A DNA stretch of 64,000 nucleotides, taken from assembly GCA_940337035.1 (NCBI GenBank), contig CALNHX010007633.1, positions 1-64,000 on the forward strand, given 5' to 3'. A program made the position numbers and the translations under genes. Each line of letters begins with the position of its first letter. The stretch's first letter is position 1. Of this stretch, positions 45,651-58,165 are shown piece after piece. The notes below the pieces were generated by a model. That model worked only from the letters and a program-made list of their open reading frames with translations. It ran no database searches and had not been told where the DNA came from. The DNA is from Agriotes lineatus (lineage: Eukaryota > Arthropoda > Insecta > Coleoptera > Elateridae).

Positions 45651-46403
45651 GTCCTAGGTTTTGGGAAAAATGTCACTAACGCACAAGCAAAATTCACAAT
45701 GAAGCAGATATCCGCTCCGAAATTGTCTCACACAGGTTCAGCTCACTTTTATTTAGTGTAGTTGATAAGTAACTCCCAAAGTGTTGTAAATTTTGGGCGT
45801 TTAAATCTCATCTATTTTTAGTTAAAGTTTGTCTATTTTAATACTTAAGATAATCGTAGGAAGCTGTGAAACTTGTCAGTAATAGGTTTACCAGTAATAG
45901 TTTGTAATTCCGTGACTTCACCGTTATGGCCATCTTTCTCTATAGATTCTGAGTCAATATATACCTATTTTTTATCTTTTACAGTCTGTGTTTAAATGAA
46001 TTGGTACTACGACATGTAGGCGATTGTAGAAGTACACTAAGCGTTAACAGGTAAAAGTAAGGTAGGTACACAGCTGCCCGATTCCATCGACATTAATTCT
46101 GAGGTTGTCCTCTTCTGGGTTAGACAATGTCATCATTGCCTATGTATGACTGTTAACTCATTGGCGGCCATAAATGTATTGGTATTGACTTTCTACGTTC
46201 CTCCTGAATTAAGTTAGATAAAATTACTTTTTCAGAATAGATTCACCCCGTATTCCATTGGAGCTAACTATGCCCTTTTCGTTTGTTAGCAGGTAGTAAT
46301 TATCGTTTTTACCTGTAACGAATTTTTGGCAGATAATTTAGGGATAACGGTAGATTCAAAAGATTTCGTACGAAAGACACTATTAGAATTAAGCACAATC
46401 TTG
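45513..46403. repeat. segmental duplication unit B (first copy)
   Basis: 891 bp nearly identical to 47884-48773. It starts in the last minisatellite units and ends CACAATCTTG. Only two or three substitutions are visible between copies. Confidence 0.9.
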
Positions 46404-47516
46404 AAAGAGTGCAACAGGAAATCCTTTCTTCCAAAAGTAATAGCTTCCTGGGAGAAATATATTGTCAGATCAAAGATTGTTATGGAAAACAACATAATAT
46501 AACAGACCTTCCAATACTGGGGCTGTAAAATTTGTATATTTGGCTCGTATACGGTAGAGAACCGTAGATGAAAAACCAATAGTTGGCAATGGTGCGATTT
46601 TTAAGATATACTGCAATGGTTCACTGCTGATAGAAATTCTGGTTCCCTAATTAACTAAATGAATAAGGTCAACATGAGCACATAATTGAGTATTTTTTTC
46701 TATAGCACATGTTAAAGTGTGCTTTTATCAACTCAAAACAAAAGGTCAAGTTTTACTTTAACATCAAGGATAGATAAAGTAATTTAATTTTCTAACTTTT
46801 GTTTAAATTAAATATGACAGCTTCGTATTATCGTAGCAACCCGATCTAACTACTGACGTTTTGAAATGTGATTGCCTGTCATTATTTTCCTTTGAAATTG
46901 TGAAAGTTCTTGCCATAGAAAAAAATATTGTATTATACACGACGATAAAGTTATTTCTATCCACTCTTGAATCATTAACGTCTCGACTTCGGCTCGACGT
47001 TAAACGATTCACTCGTGGATAAAATTTAACTTTATCGTCTTGTATAATAAATTACTATTATCTATTGCAAGATAATCAATAATTTACATGTGCACTTGAT
47101 GTGAGCAGTAGTAACTAATCATTTGAGGGATAGAAGTTAGCATAAAATAAAGCAGGTTTTAGAAGGGTTACTTTCAGAGTTCCAGATATGTTGAATGTTC
47201 GGAAGGGCTAATGCAATTTAATTTATAACTGAAAGAGTTAAGCTTATTAATGTCTGACATAATGTGAATAAAATAATATAAAATGGTTTGTTAAATACAG
47301 AAAGAATATGAGCGTTATGTAGTAAAAGTGTATGAGCCAGCAAAAGGTAAATTAGCTGAAAGGTAAACTAAACCGTGCTAGCAAAATAATAATTGCAAAG
47401 AGCAATGAAAATGGAACGCAACCGATCGAAAGACAATTAGTGAGACGTTAAATGAACTCCAAGTGTATCAGTGCATTATAAATAAAAGTGATTTAAAAGC
47501 AGAGCATGTGTTGTAA
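46404..47516. other. unique segment X between duplicated units
   Basis: AT-rich, no gene. Contains the 119-bp hairpin at 46931. Confidence 0.4.
46931..47049. repeat. 119-bp palindrome
   Basis: TATTATACACGACGATAAAGTT at the left is mirrored by AACTTTATCGTCTTGTATAATA at the right, with a further GACGT..ACGTC and GAATC/GATTC match and the centre at TCGACTTCGGCTCGA. Probably a miniature hairpin element. Confidence 0.75.
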
Positions 47517-47887
47517 CAAGTATTCCAGGGAAAAGACAATATTAGTGGTTAGGTAATGACATCAAAACTGTAGTCCATAAGGTTAAAGATGTTATCAGTC
47601 CTAATTTCCTTTACAAACATTTAAAAATCTAGTTGCTAAGAGACCTGACTGTCATTTGATGAATAACTAAACAAGCTTGAAAATTGTGTGGCCACATTGA
47701 GCTTCCCGATTAAACATGTAAAATCATAAATAAAAAATGCATAGTTATACCAATTGTGGTTAAAGTTATTCACGGGTGTCGTGTGCATCGGTGGGTGTAG
47801 TTTTACAGGTGTTAAGAGGTCCAGATGAAGCAGATACGCCAGCAGAGAGATTCGTCCAAAGTGCAAGTGACTTCGAGGAGGCCAATT
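47517..47887 (+). repeat. segmental duplication unit A (first copy), with partial exon
   Basis: 371 bp matching 48772-49147 at about 96 percent by eye. Its last part (47809-47886) corresponds to the start of the exon-like block at 49074, preceded by the same TAGTTTTACAG acceptor. It is cut off after GAGGCCAATT by unit B'. Confidence 0.85.
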
Positions 47888-48773
47888 GTGCCAGTAATAA
47901 TCTTCGTGACCTTTAAACTGCCTTGATTTTGTCATTGATCACATCTGTTGCCTGCAAACTGTCTGTATATCGCCATTGATTATCTCTGCTGCCTTAAAAC
48001 TGCTGAAATTTTGCTATTGTGTCCTAGGTTTTGGGAAAAATGTCACTAACGCACAAGCAAAATTCACAATGAAGCAGATATCCGCTCCGAAATTGTCTCA
48101 CACAGGTTTAGCTCACTTTTATTTAGTGTAGTTGATAAGTAACTCCCAAAGTGTTGTAAATTTTGGGCGTTTAAATCTCATCTATTTTTAGTTAAAGTTT
48201 GTCTATTTTAATACTTAAGATCATCGTAGGAAGCTGTGAAACTTGTCAGTAATAGGTTTACCAGTAATAGTTTGTAATTCCGTGACTTCACCGTTATGGC
48301 CATCTTTCTCTATAGATTCTGAGTCAATATATACCTATTTTTTATCTTTTACAGTCTGTGTTTAAATGAATTGGTACTACGACATGTAGGCGATTGTAGA
48401 AGTACACTAAGCGTTAACAGGTAAAAGTAAGGTAGGTACACAGCTGCCCGATTCCATCGACATTAATTCTGAGGTTGTCCTCTTCTGGGTTAGACAATGT
48501 CATCATTGCCTATGTATGACTGTTAACTCATTGGCGGCCATAAATGTATTGGTATTGACTTTCTACGTTCCTCCTGAATTAAGTTAGATAAAATTACTTT
48601 TTCAGAATAGATTCACCCCGTATTCCATTGGAGCTAACTATGCCCTTTTCGTTTGTTAGCAGGTAGTAATTATCGTTTTTACCTGTAACGAATTTTTGGC
48701 AGATAATTTAGGGATAACGGTAGATTCAAAAGATTTCGTACGAAAGACACTATTAGAATTAAGCACAATCTTG
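47884..48773. repeat. segmental duplication unit B' (second copy)
   Basis: Near-identical to 45513-46403. Joins unit A through a shared AATT and unit A' through a shared TG, so both junctions show microhomology. Confidence 0.9.
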
Positions 48774-49147
48774 TGTTGTAGCAAGTATTCCAGGGAAAAG
48801 ACAATATTAGTGGTTAGGTAATGACATCAAAACTGTAGTCCATAAGGTTAAATATGTTATCAGTCCTAATTTCCTTTACAGACATTTGAAAATCTAGTTG
48901 CTAAGAGACCTGACTGTCATTTGATGAATAACTAAACAAGCTTGAAAATTGTGTGGCCACATTGAGCTTCCCGATTATACATGTAAAATCATAAATAAAA
49001 AGTTCATAGTTATACCAATTGTGGTTAAAGTTATTCACGGGTTTCCTGTGCATCGGTGGGTGTAGTTTTACAGGTGTTAAGAGGTTCAGATGCAGATAAG
49101 CCAGCAGAGAGATTCGTCCAAAGTGCAAGTGACTTTGAGGAGGCCAA
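48772..49147 (+). repeat. segmental duplication unit A' (second copy)
   Basis: Partner of 47517-47887; continues directly into the rest of the exon-like block. Confidence 0.85.
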
Positions 49148-49445
49148 TTCCAGGAGCAAGAAGCTTCGCTCAGCAAGTATAGTGCCTGTTACGTGCAGGG
49201 AGGACTTGCGGGAGCCGGTACGTGCAGAAATTCCAACCAACAGGCAATTCCCAAGTTTATTATTCCCGTGGCGTCATTTGGAAACGTACCCAGCGTCCGA
49301 GAGGTCTCCGATAAAGATAGGATTTCGCAGGAAGCTTTTGCTGCAGCTCCCTAATTTGCGGGGAGCAGCAAGATCAGACTGCCTACGAGGTGGAGAACCA
49401 TCTTCCAGTGGTCCAGAGCCGTCCAGCTTTCAGAAATTTCGATAG
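49074..49445 (+). CDS. candidate host exon with partial duplicate upstream
   Basis: Follows an acceptor-like GTAGTTTTACAG. The frame reads LRGSDADKPAERFVQSASDFEEA, then SRSKKLRSASIVPVTCREDLREP and on to a stop at 49443-49445; a donor-like GTACGT also occurs after LREP (near 49217), so the coding part may end there. The duplicate at 47809-47886 keeps the same frame (LRGPDEADTPAERFVQSASDFEEA) with one 3-base length difference and a synonymous GAC-TTC/TTT change, a pattern expected from coding sequence. No domain recognised. GC-richer than surroundings. Confidence 0.45.
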   Translation: MLRGSDADKPAERFVQSASDFEEANSRSKKLRSASIVPVTCREDLREPVRAEIPTNRQFPSLLFPWRHLETYPASERSPIKIGFRRKLLLQLPNLRGAARSDCLRGGEPSSSGPEPSSFQKFR

Positions 49446-50533
49446 CGTACCTTGAAAATGCGAAATGACGCGGAATTTTTCAGTTTTTGGGCGGATATAA
49501 ACAAAACGTGGTCGAGCGTCGGTTGCTACGTCACAGCTGGAAACAAAACGTACTCAGCAGTTGCTACGTTATAGTAATTAATATTTACCTGACGCGTCTT
49601 TGCCATTTTTGTGGGTTTAGAATTCAATTTACGCCGTTTTGCGCCCTAGCAGATCATTGTGTTTGTTGAGTCAAATTTAGAGGTTAGCTAAATGTCAGAT
49701 GAAATTCTGCATTTGTCCGAAATATTTGAGAAAAAGAGAAAGATCGACTATTAACATTTTTTAAACAGTCCGTATCTCAAGCAAGTCTATTTGTAAAAGT
49801 ATTTATAATAATTTTTGTTTGATTTTTTACATAGAATCTGCAGTTTTCGTTAGCCGATCATATTAAGATACACCCTGTATGGTGTGGAAGTGGAAGAGCG
49901 TACTGGAGGTAATCTGGTAAATTAATATTAACATTTTACCTTCTACACCGTGCTCTATTATATTCGCAAATCCAATTTATCTGATAAAGTTAAATAATTA
50001 ACACTTTTGTACATTGCATTATCAAGGAATTTGCAACAACTTGGTTGTGTAATGCAGTGATTTGAAGGAAGTGTATCCTGTAGTCTATCTAACCTTTCAC
50101 TTATACATAAGCGTTTGCAAATATAGCTGTTAATTCTAGTGATCTGTGTGTACATATATTCCACAAACTGACTTTGATAATAATTTAAAATTTTGATATG
50201 ATTCAATTAACACTTAAATATCTGAAAAAGAATAAAAGTTAATGCACTCTATTATTTGAAATTAGAAGCACATTTTCTTTAATATTTTGGTAATACGTTA
50301 AATTTCTTTAACCATTATGTAAAATAACTTAATATTTGGTTTTAAAAAGCTCATATTTTTTTATATATCTCCATGATACATTACGATTGGTCAATTAAGG
50401 AGAATACGTAAATAAGACGAATAACTAATCAATTAGAACACATTGAAGCACCTATTTTTAATTATTAACTTAAACATGTTTTTTAATACATGGATTTTAC
50501 TTTAACTCTAATAATTATCAAGTAAGCAATTAG
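49446..50533. other. gene-free stretch
   Basis: 49450-49690 is GC-richer with CGTCGGTTGCTACGTCA and GTTGCTACGTTA repeats. A 20-codon frame (49692-49754, MSDEILHLSEIF) follows but is too short to call. A TACACCCTGTA box is at about 49870. Confidence 0.35.
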
Positions 50534-51000
50534 CTAAAATATATTCGCTAGGTCGTCAGGCTTAAACCATTTTAGACACCGCGCTTCATCGGTATTGCTC
50601 ATTAGCACATTTGGAGGTGCACTTATTCTCGCACTGTAACTTTCACTGTGCCGTTTAATTTCTTTTATAATTCTTTCTATCATGGTATTAGGAAAGTACC
50701 ATAAAGCATTAAATATGGCTGGTAACACGTCATTCCAACGAGTTAGTAGTAAAGTAGTAAAGTTTCTCGGCTTGTATTGTAAATCTCTGTCACGTGCCCA
50801 TTTTCATTTTGCTACTTTTATTATAATTCCGCATGCTCTCCTTTGTTTCTTTATCTCTTCGTGCGTTATTCTGTCTTCCAATGCTATTCCTACCAGCTGT
50901 TACGGTATAATCAAGATTTTACGACAACACCGGACCGCACTTACCACAAATCAGTTTGCTTTGGGAGACAACGGTAGTAGAGCTCCCGATGGTCCGCGGC
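50534..51000 (-). pseudogene. possible LINE RT C-terminal fragment
   Basis: Minus strand reads RITHEEIKKQRRACGIIIKVAK, then WARDRD in changing frames, resembling the (N/H)EEI..RT..DII..I..LKW.WA block near the C terminus of RTE-type reverse transcriptases. The downstream 64-codon open frame (50728-50534) has no motif. Several stops. Confidence 0.35.
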
Positions 51001-51369
51001 TGTAAGGATGATCTACGGTATTCGTAAAGTTCGGTACTGTTTCAAGGTAGTAACACTGGTGAAACGCTAAGAAGCCAACTTGAAAAATTCTACCCTTAGT
51101 TCTTTGCGCCTGCTTTGTCCGCGGTCAAAGCAGTTGGTCCTGGTACTATACCTCCGTGGGGTTCTATTTATTTGTTAAATGTTTATTAGCCAAAGGCCTA
51201 AATGCTTTGACTAGAGCAGTTCAGCACGTCGTTCCAATTTTCTTTACAGTTAACACTGATAAAATACATGTCCTTGAAAAGCGTGCTTCTTACACTTTTG
51301 AACCAATAACTTTTACTAAACAAAATACAAAGGTAACCTGACAAATGCAATTCATGCCATTTCATGAAT
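51001..51369. other. gene-free stretch
   Basis: No feature recognised. Confidence 0.3.
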
Positions 51370-52240
51370 GAGCAATCAATTCTGTTGTTGTTCTCCATTT
51401 GTCTCTATTTGTTAAAGGGGTGTTAGTTGTTTTTATGATGAGGTCAGTATATCGAGTGGGTGATCTTCCTCTTCCACTGGAGCCATTAATCTTGCATTGT
51501 AGCATCAGTTATTCTAGGCTGTCTTTTTTTAGGTTGTGTGTCAAGTATTTTAGTATTTGTCGCTTTATTGTTGTGCTCAATCTCTCTTGATGTATGGATG
51601 TATTGGTTCTTCTGGCCGCCCATGGTATTCGCAGCATTCCTCTCCAGCAGGTCATCTCAAAGCTGTCTATTTTGTAGAGGTCGGCTTTCTTTATTGTCCA
51701 GCATTCTGATAGGAGGCATTTTACTAGGCGTTTTTTTTTGTTTCTACATAGATGTCATGACTTTTCCATACTCTCGTCAGTTGTGCCATCGCAGATTTGA
51801 CTATTCCGGATCTTCTTTTTATTTCTTCTCAGCATCCACCTCTTCGCTGACTTCCTCTATTCTTTCAATTAAATGTACTAATTCTTTCTCGTTGATGGTG
51901 TCATCGGCATAGCGCAGGTTGCATATTTTTTGCCGCCCACGAGAATACCGCCCTTCCAGTTTTCTGTAGGCTTCCTAATAATCCATTCCCCGTATATATT
52001 GAATAGTATAGGGCTCAATATACATATGCAACCTTGTCTGACCTCTTTCTGTAGACTGAAGGATTAGCTCCGTGGCAACTCTTACTTTGACGTTATTTGT
52101 ATATAGGCTTTCGATTAGATTCATCAAGTGATTCGGTGTGCCCATGTTGGCCAATATTGTCTACATTTTTTGCCATTTCACACAGTTGAAGGCCCTGCTA
52201 TAATCCAAGAAACAGATATACCCCGTGTACGTCTTATGAA
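51370..52240 (-). pseudogene. RTE-like LINE reverse transcriptase fragment
   Basis: On the minus strand from 52240: YLFLGL-QGLQLCEMAKNVDNIG (motif A region, decayed); then LFNIYGEWI-like and NWKGGILVGGKK; the motif C region is shifted (CAMPMT). Further on EEMLRRNKKK, CLLSECWTIKKADLYKIDSFEMTCWRGMLRIPWAARR, and GSSGRGRSPTR. The order and the C-W-R-R/G-M-L-R-I-P-W and GRGRSP blocks match the LINE at 13.5-20.1 kb. Many stops; no functional frame. Confidence 0.7.
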
Positions 52241-53090
52241 AAAAAAAATATACTCACGATATCCAGTCGTTAGTCAATTTGCAAGTTTGCCATATTCTTT
52301 AACATATTTTATTACATTATATCTACCCCCATTTTCTCTATACATTCAATCATTTCTATGACGATAACACTATTCTTGGCAGAATATACGAGGTGTCGGA
52401 TGTAGGAATTTTATTTACCGTGAACTTAAGTTTTAATAGACATATAGATACCATTGTAGCGAGATAACTAAGACTGTGTGGTTTTATAATTAGGAGTTAC
52501 CATGATTTTAAAGATTAAATATTGCAGGTACCCCACAGAAGGCAGCAAGAAGTTGTTTTTGTTTATAACATTTTTAACTCTAGAACAAATTTTCCTGAAC
52601 TATTGGTGTTGTTTAATATACGAGTTCCAAAATACTTAACTCTTTGTATACCGACAACTTTAATATTACATTGTTATCTTTAAAGGGTACAAAGACTGAT
52701 TTGCAAATAAACAAAAATACTAATTTTATTATTAGTATCTTTCAATATCATTTATTGCATTTGTTATTTCTTATTATTCTTCGTTTTATGATTTAAATTA
52801 TTGGTTTGCTTTTAATATTAATTTGCGCCTTACTCTTATATTAACAAATAATCTACAGTTATTTGTTCTTACTTCCCGTATAAATTTATGTTTGTTTTGC
52901 TTGAATAACTGTAATTTGCGATTGTAGCCTGTTGTTATCAATAAATAAATAAATAAGATTTTTTTGAAGTAACTTTAACACGTTGGTGACTTGTAGCTCG
53001 CGACTCACAGATGTGCGAACGCGATAAAACGACAAATTAGTGAATTTGAAAGAAGTGAATTAATCGATGTCAAACTAGTTCAGTGAAGAA
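52241..53090. other. gene-free AT-rich stretch
   Basis: No gene. Short AATA repeats near 52940. Confidence 0.3.
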
Positions 53091-53099
53091 ACTGCGATA

Positions 53100-54640
53100 C
53101 AGGTGAAGAAAATGTCGATGTAATGTAAAGATATAAGAGCAGAAAGTAAGGAGCAAGTGTTTGAAATTACCGGAATGCCAGCAAGCGAATTAAGGAACAT
53201 AATCTAGAACGGCCGATGGAAATAAATACAGATAAAGAAAGTGCGATATTAATTGACTAATGGGCAATTTAAGTATTATTGCAAGCGGAATATGCAACGT
53301 GTATAAACGTAACAAGAACAATACAAGTACATGAATAAAAACCAAGCAATTGCCACAACGACCATGGGTGAGCATGGCAGCATAAAAGTTTTTAAAAAGG
53401 AATAAAAACGTAAATATCAACGAAAAAAAGAAAAACACAGAATAACGAAACGAGGTATTCCAGAGAATCAAGATAACAATAAGACCGCCGAATAAACATT
53501 TAGAAAACAATGAAGAAAAAACCAACCGAAGAAAGGAACCCACACCAAAAGAGGCAGAGGGAGGACAAAAAAGGAGAAGAACACAGACCTGTGTAGGAAG
53601 ATAAATATAAATAAGCAATAACTAGGGAAACTTAACGATGTAATCGCAAACATAAAAGAGGAACTAAAGAAAAGCAACGACAAAATAAGAAAAATTGAAA
53701 AAGACATGATACGTCAAAAACAAAATGGGAAAGAGAAAATAATCACTAATCAAAAGAATAGACATTACAAAAGTTTAGGATTCAAAAAGGAGAGGAAAAC
53801 GAAACAACGACATCATAAAATAGACATAATTACGAAATGAAGATGTGAAGAAAGACGTGGAGGATTTATTGCTGAAAACACTTGAAGCAACACCAGAAAT
53901 TAAAGCAGCATATATCATCGGAAGACCAGAAGGAAAATAAGCAATAGTGGTAGAATTGAGTAAATGGACCAGAAAAAGGGTATAATGGAAAAAAGTTGAG
54001 ACACGTTAAGTTTTGAATAACAAAATAAGCACAAAAGTACAGGGATATACATAACAGCGTTATGACACTAATTGAATGAAAAGTAAAGATGGTGATAAAG
54101 AGAAAAGGTCACATACGTAAAATAGGATACCAAAAACTAGCAGTTGGAGAAAACTCTGTGAGGCCACCCTAGTAAAAACTGAAGAAGGAAAAACTTAAAG
54201 TAAGTATTGTTAAAAAATAGAAAAGGCAGTAATAGATAGCGAAACAAAAATTAAAGTAATCTAGCAACATGGACCAAAAACATTGTTTGAGGTTGGTATG
54301 ATTAAGAAATACAACATAGACATAACCGCAGTGTAGGAGGTAAGGTGGAGTGGAAAAGGAGAAATAGATAGAGAAAATACAGTGCCCTATATGGCGAAAA
54401 AGAAGAACAAGGCAGCAATGAAGTAGCTTCCTTTGTAACGAAAACAGTTAAACAGAGTAATTTATTTCACACCAATGAGTAGAAGATTAGAAAAATTAAA
54501 GGTAAAAACAAAGAAAAGTGTTTAACGATTCTGAATATACTCGTATATGCTCCAATGGAGCTAGAAATGAAGAAAGGATGGCATGGGATGAGATAACAGG
54601 GCTCGTCAAGTCTATTAACAAGCTTTGAGAACATATAAAA
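53100..54640 (+). pseudogene. LINE ORF1-like region and APE endonuclease, decayed
   Basis: A-rich + strand with broken frames. 53640-53760 is Lys/Glu-rich (coiled-coil-like: IKEELKKSNDKIRKIEKD). 53840-54000 reads DVKKDVEDLLLKTLEATPEIKAAYIIGRPEGK and VVELSKWTRKR, as in LINE ORF1-type proteins. 54340-54560 reads GKGEIDRENYSVLYGGKEEQ-like and LTILNILVYAPMELE, matching the endonuclease blocks IRW.G.GEID and V.VYAPT of RTE-like LINEs. Stops in every frame. The minus-strand frames here (53190-53707) are hydrophobic shadows of the A-rich strand. Confidence 0.55.
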
Positions 54641-55269
54641 GTAGAGAAATGCTTCACCTCAAACCAATGATCGGGTATCCTTCATCAGAAGGGGATATAA
54701 TTCCTTGGGGGGTTAGAAGCCGAAGACAATTTCTTATTTTTTGTGTTAAAAATCGAATAGAATCTTTCTACGTTTGTTAGTAGAAAACTTTATCCCGGGT
54801 ACTAATTTTCATTATAAATAATGTTGAAGTTGTTGTGTTTTTCGATCAAGCAGAAAGTAAAGAGAAATTGAATTTTTCGATATGTAAGAATCAGAAGCTC
54901 AATTATTGTTATTACTCATAAAATCAAAGGAGAAATGTGAAAACGCTTATCAACTAGAAAATTGGTCTGAAGGAAACAAAGTGAAACTGATTAATGGGTA
55001 AGTGTTAATAGCAAAAATTCAGGTGACCGAAAGCTGCGCATCGTGGAGCCATTGTTCAATGAGAAATAAATCAATGACATAAAGAAGTTTGTTCGTTTAA
55101 TAGCTTTATTAAAAGATAGTAGATAGAGCAGCAATCCAAAACAAAATGACAACATTCTAGAACCTGAAACGGAGCTTTGGTATTCCTTTCCTGTAGTATA
55201 CATATTCGAATTTAAAGATATAACTAACGTATATTTCTACGTTTTTTATTGTTAATTACATTAAACCAG
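54641..55269. other. gene-free AT-rich stretch
   Basis: No feature recognised. Confidence 0.3.
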
Positions 55270-55871
55270 TGTATCTTAATATAATAAAAAGCGCACGAAG
55301 CCGACACTGCTGTAAGCGCATTGTAAAGCTTGTATTCGCGGGTGCAGCGTTAAACGCGATTCTTCAACCTGTTCGCAAGACGTGACAATTTTCAACGTCG
55401 AAGCATCTTTCGCTGGTATTTTCAAGTTCAGTTTCAGTCGTGGGTCAACTTCACCTGGGGGCTGCACGTTCCCGCTACTCATGAGTGAATTGTGCAAGTT
55501 CGTCTTAAGATGAGGTACATAGAAACGGCCTAAAAAGGCCTGGCAGTAAATACTTTGATTGCATTCAGCCAGGGATATCAACTACACTTTTATCGTGGCC
55601 AAATTTGCACAACTCCCAAAGGGTGTTCTTTGAAGCGTTCCGAGAATTTCGTGACGTCGGCAGGTCCATCGGCGCCCAAGCCAGAGGTAAGAAAGTAGGC
55701 GAGCCCATCAGCATTGAGTGTGGCAAATTTCCACGCGTTGCATCGTTCAGGATCAATGGCACAATCAAAAGGGTGCTTTTTCAAGAGTTACAACAGTCCG
55801 CAGTAACCATATTTCAAGCAAACCCACGAGCGCAGAAGGATGTGATTCTTAAGCGAACAATACAAATGTGA
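55270..55871. other. GC-richer block with overlapping open frames, unassigned
   Basis: Both strands stay open: + 55605-55871 (KKVGEPISIECGKFPRVASF, RINGTIKRVLFQELQQ) and - 55784-55590 (NAWKFATLNADGLAYFLTSG) followed by - 55581-55276 (PGEVDPRLKLNLKIPAKDAS). Composition differs from the AT-rich flanks. I cannot recognise a family or decide the coding strand. It could be an exon or an old element. Confidence 0.3.
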
Positions 55872-57900
55872 ATTGTGGCTGTTCGATGCATGCAAATATG
55901 AAGAGTGCTGGTTTTAGCCAGGACCGACTTGGAACATTTTTGACGTTTGCGTCTTTAAAAACGATTATTGCAACGTTATGCTTGATGCTGTTTGATGTAT
56001 GTGTTTAGACGTGCATGCGAGTAGCTCAAGCTATTTTGTTAGCAAATTGCCTATTCTTGTGAATGTTATTTGAAGTCAGTTTCACTCCAAGAACACTACA
56101 CGGGTGGACCAAATTCGTGCTTTAACAGAAATTGACATCTCATAGCCACGAACTGGGACAATTTTAAAGTTTCATGTTCGCTAAGCTAGCTAATCGAACA
56201 AAAAAGCAAATAATTATTTAAATATTAACGCATCTTATGTAAATTTAACGTAACCACGTAAGGGGCTAAACTCACACTGTATTACAAATACATTTCAAGA
56301 AGCACTTAAATGAAAATTTTCAACAATTAAGTATTTTCGTTATTTATATAGGTAGTGTTCGCCGAAGTGAAAATTTGCCTTTTCTTCAATTTTAAACATT
56401 AAATAAATGTAGGTAATTGTGAAAATGAATATTTCCAATACGGAAACCTATCTACGAAAAGAATTTCAATTTTCAAGTGGAAATATTGACGACTTAACCA
56501 ACTGAAAATGCAAAAGTCTTTTGGCAATGTAGCACATAAGAATTTGTGGTAGTATTAATTCTTTAAATTGTCGGATTACATCTGGCAGACATTATCAATC
56601 AGAACGCATTGTGGAAGAAAATATTGAGAACAGTATTTTAAGCTACCCCAAGTTATATTTGTTTTTATTGAAATGCAGTAGATACTGAGTAACCATCTTC
56701 TACAAATAAGATTTTCTCATTTACAGCATATTTATTTATTTTGCTACCTCACCTCGATCTTATTTTTGGCCTGCCTAGGGCGGCGCCCCGATTTAATTAC
56801 TTTTCTATTGCAGATATTCCTCCACAAAAAGATATAATTAAGGCAGCTGTCGGCTCCCACTCTGCGAGAACGAGGCAGAGTATTATTTTCTTGTAAATGT
56901 TGCCCCGACTTGTTGCGCAAGAAGTTAATTATCGCCCCTCCAAGGCATCAAACAACAGCACCACATTCCCATGAGTTTCGGCGAGTTTGGATTGTTTCAT
57001 TAATAATCGTACTTAATTCCTGCATCCGAAGAGCAGCGATATTGGAAAAGTAGCTCGAAATTACTCACTAAAGTAGTGCTCAGTTTGTGAAGCATTAGTC
57101 ATGTAAATGCAAGGTGTTATGCAAGTCCACGTAATAATTTTAACCAGTGTTAGAGCTCATCAAACTGAACCACTTTTCTATTTATATTTTTTTAATCGTA
57201 GATTTTTTCAATAATTTATCTTCTCGAAATTTGGCGAACCGCTCGGTAAGGAAATCTAAGTTATATGGGAATGAAGTTCTTGGACAATAAAACATGCAGT
57301 CAATAACTTACCTACCTCCATTGATAAGATAGGGTAGTGACCAGATCTCAACCGATAGTATATTACACATCAAGATTGGGAAGACTATCATTATAGCCCA
57401 AGCGTAAAGACTGTATCCCGAGGTGCGAAGCACCGGAGCTACCAAACGTATCATTACACCTCTACCAATATCTAACCAGTAGTAAAGATACTCTCAATTA
57501 AGATTTGATGAATTACCCTATTTCTTACCTACCAGTTAACTAATAACCGCTTTTCTAGTGAGAAACTGCCCATTGAATCAATCCTATTTGCCTGAAAAAT
57601 AATTATTTCTTAATATACTGTAGAATTATATTAATTAAAACCTTACAATTGCAAAGTTTATCCCTTTAAGCTAGGATTCTGTCCTTAACTTGGCTTTTTC
57701 TGCTGACGTCACGAAGCCTCAATCTGTTTTTTATTCAAAACAGGTTTCTCTTTTATTATCATTCTCAAAATATTCCCAATAGCCACCTAACTTAATACAA
57801 AAAGGTCTATTTGATGAGTATGCAACCTGTATTTCTCTTAAGTGCTTTAAGTTGCCTAACTATCAGGTTTTTGTGATTATTCAAATGTATTGTTTTTAGT
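55872..57900. other. gene-free stretch
   Basis: No gene recognised. GC-richer patch at 56750-57000 (GCCTGCCTAGGGCGGCGCCC) of unknown nature. Confidence 0.3.
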
Positions 57901-57904
57901 AGCT

Positions 57905-58165
57905 AAACTCTGGACAGCTACACTGTAGGTCTTCCCAAAATCATTTTTGCTCCATTCATATTTTAAAATTTTTAGGAGCATATACGGAAACTATATTCAG
58001 CTTTTCTAATTCGGTATTTAACGTCATCGATAAAATCCTGTCTGATATGTACTGGATATCCTCTATGTAGTCCTTATATTTTTTACATATCAATATTGCA
58101 ATATCCATTTTCGCTTTTTTGCCTTTATCGACTTCACTGTATGCTAAAATACAGTCACGTGTAAC
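57905..58165 (-). pseudogene. LINE APE endonuclease fragment
   Basis: Minus strand: CILAYSEVDKGKKAKMDIAI, then LICKKYKDYIEDIQYISDRI, a frameshift, then LNTELEKLNIVSVYAPKN and FWEDLQ. The SERI/SDRI..L..VSVYAP..FW.DLQ order is that of an apurinic-type LINE endonuclease. No RT follows directly. Confidence 0.6.

Noticed and set aside
47636..49240. Minus-strand frames of 99, 91 and 69 codons
   Set aside because: Opposite the duplicated A units and exon-like block; the + strand reading has splice borders and a coding-like substitution pattern, the minus strand does not.
49692..49754. Short frame MSDEILHLSEIF... of 20 codons with a gene-like start
   Set aside because: Too short, no splice donor seen before the stop, no homologue recognised.
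53190..53707. Two hydrophobic minus-strand frames resembling membrane proteins
   Set aside because: Complement of A-rich LINE sequence; Phe/Leu richness is a composition artefact.
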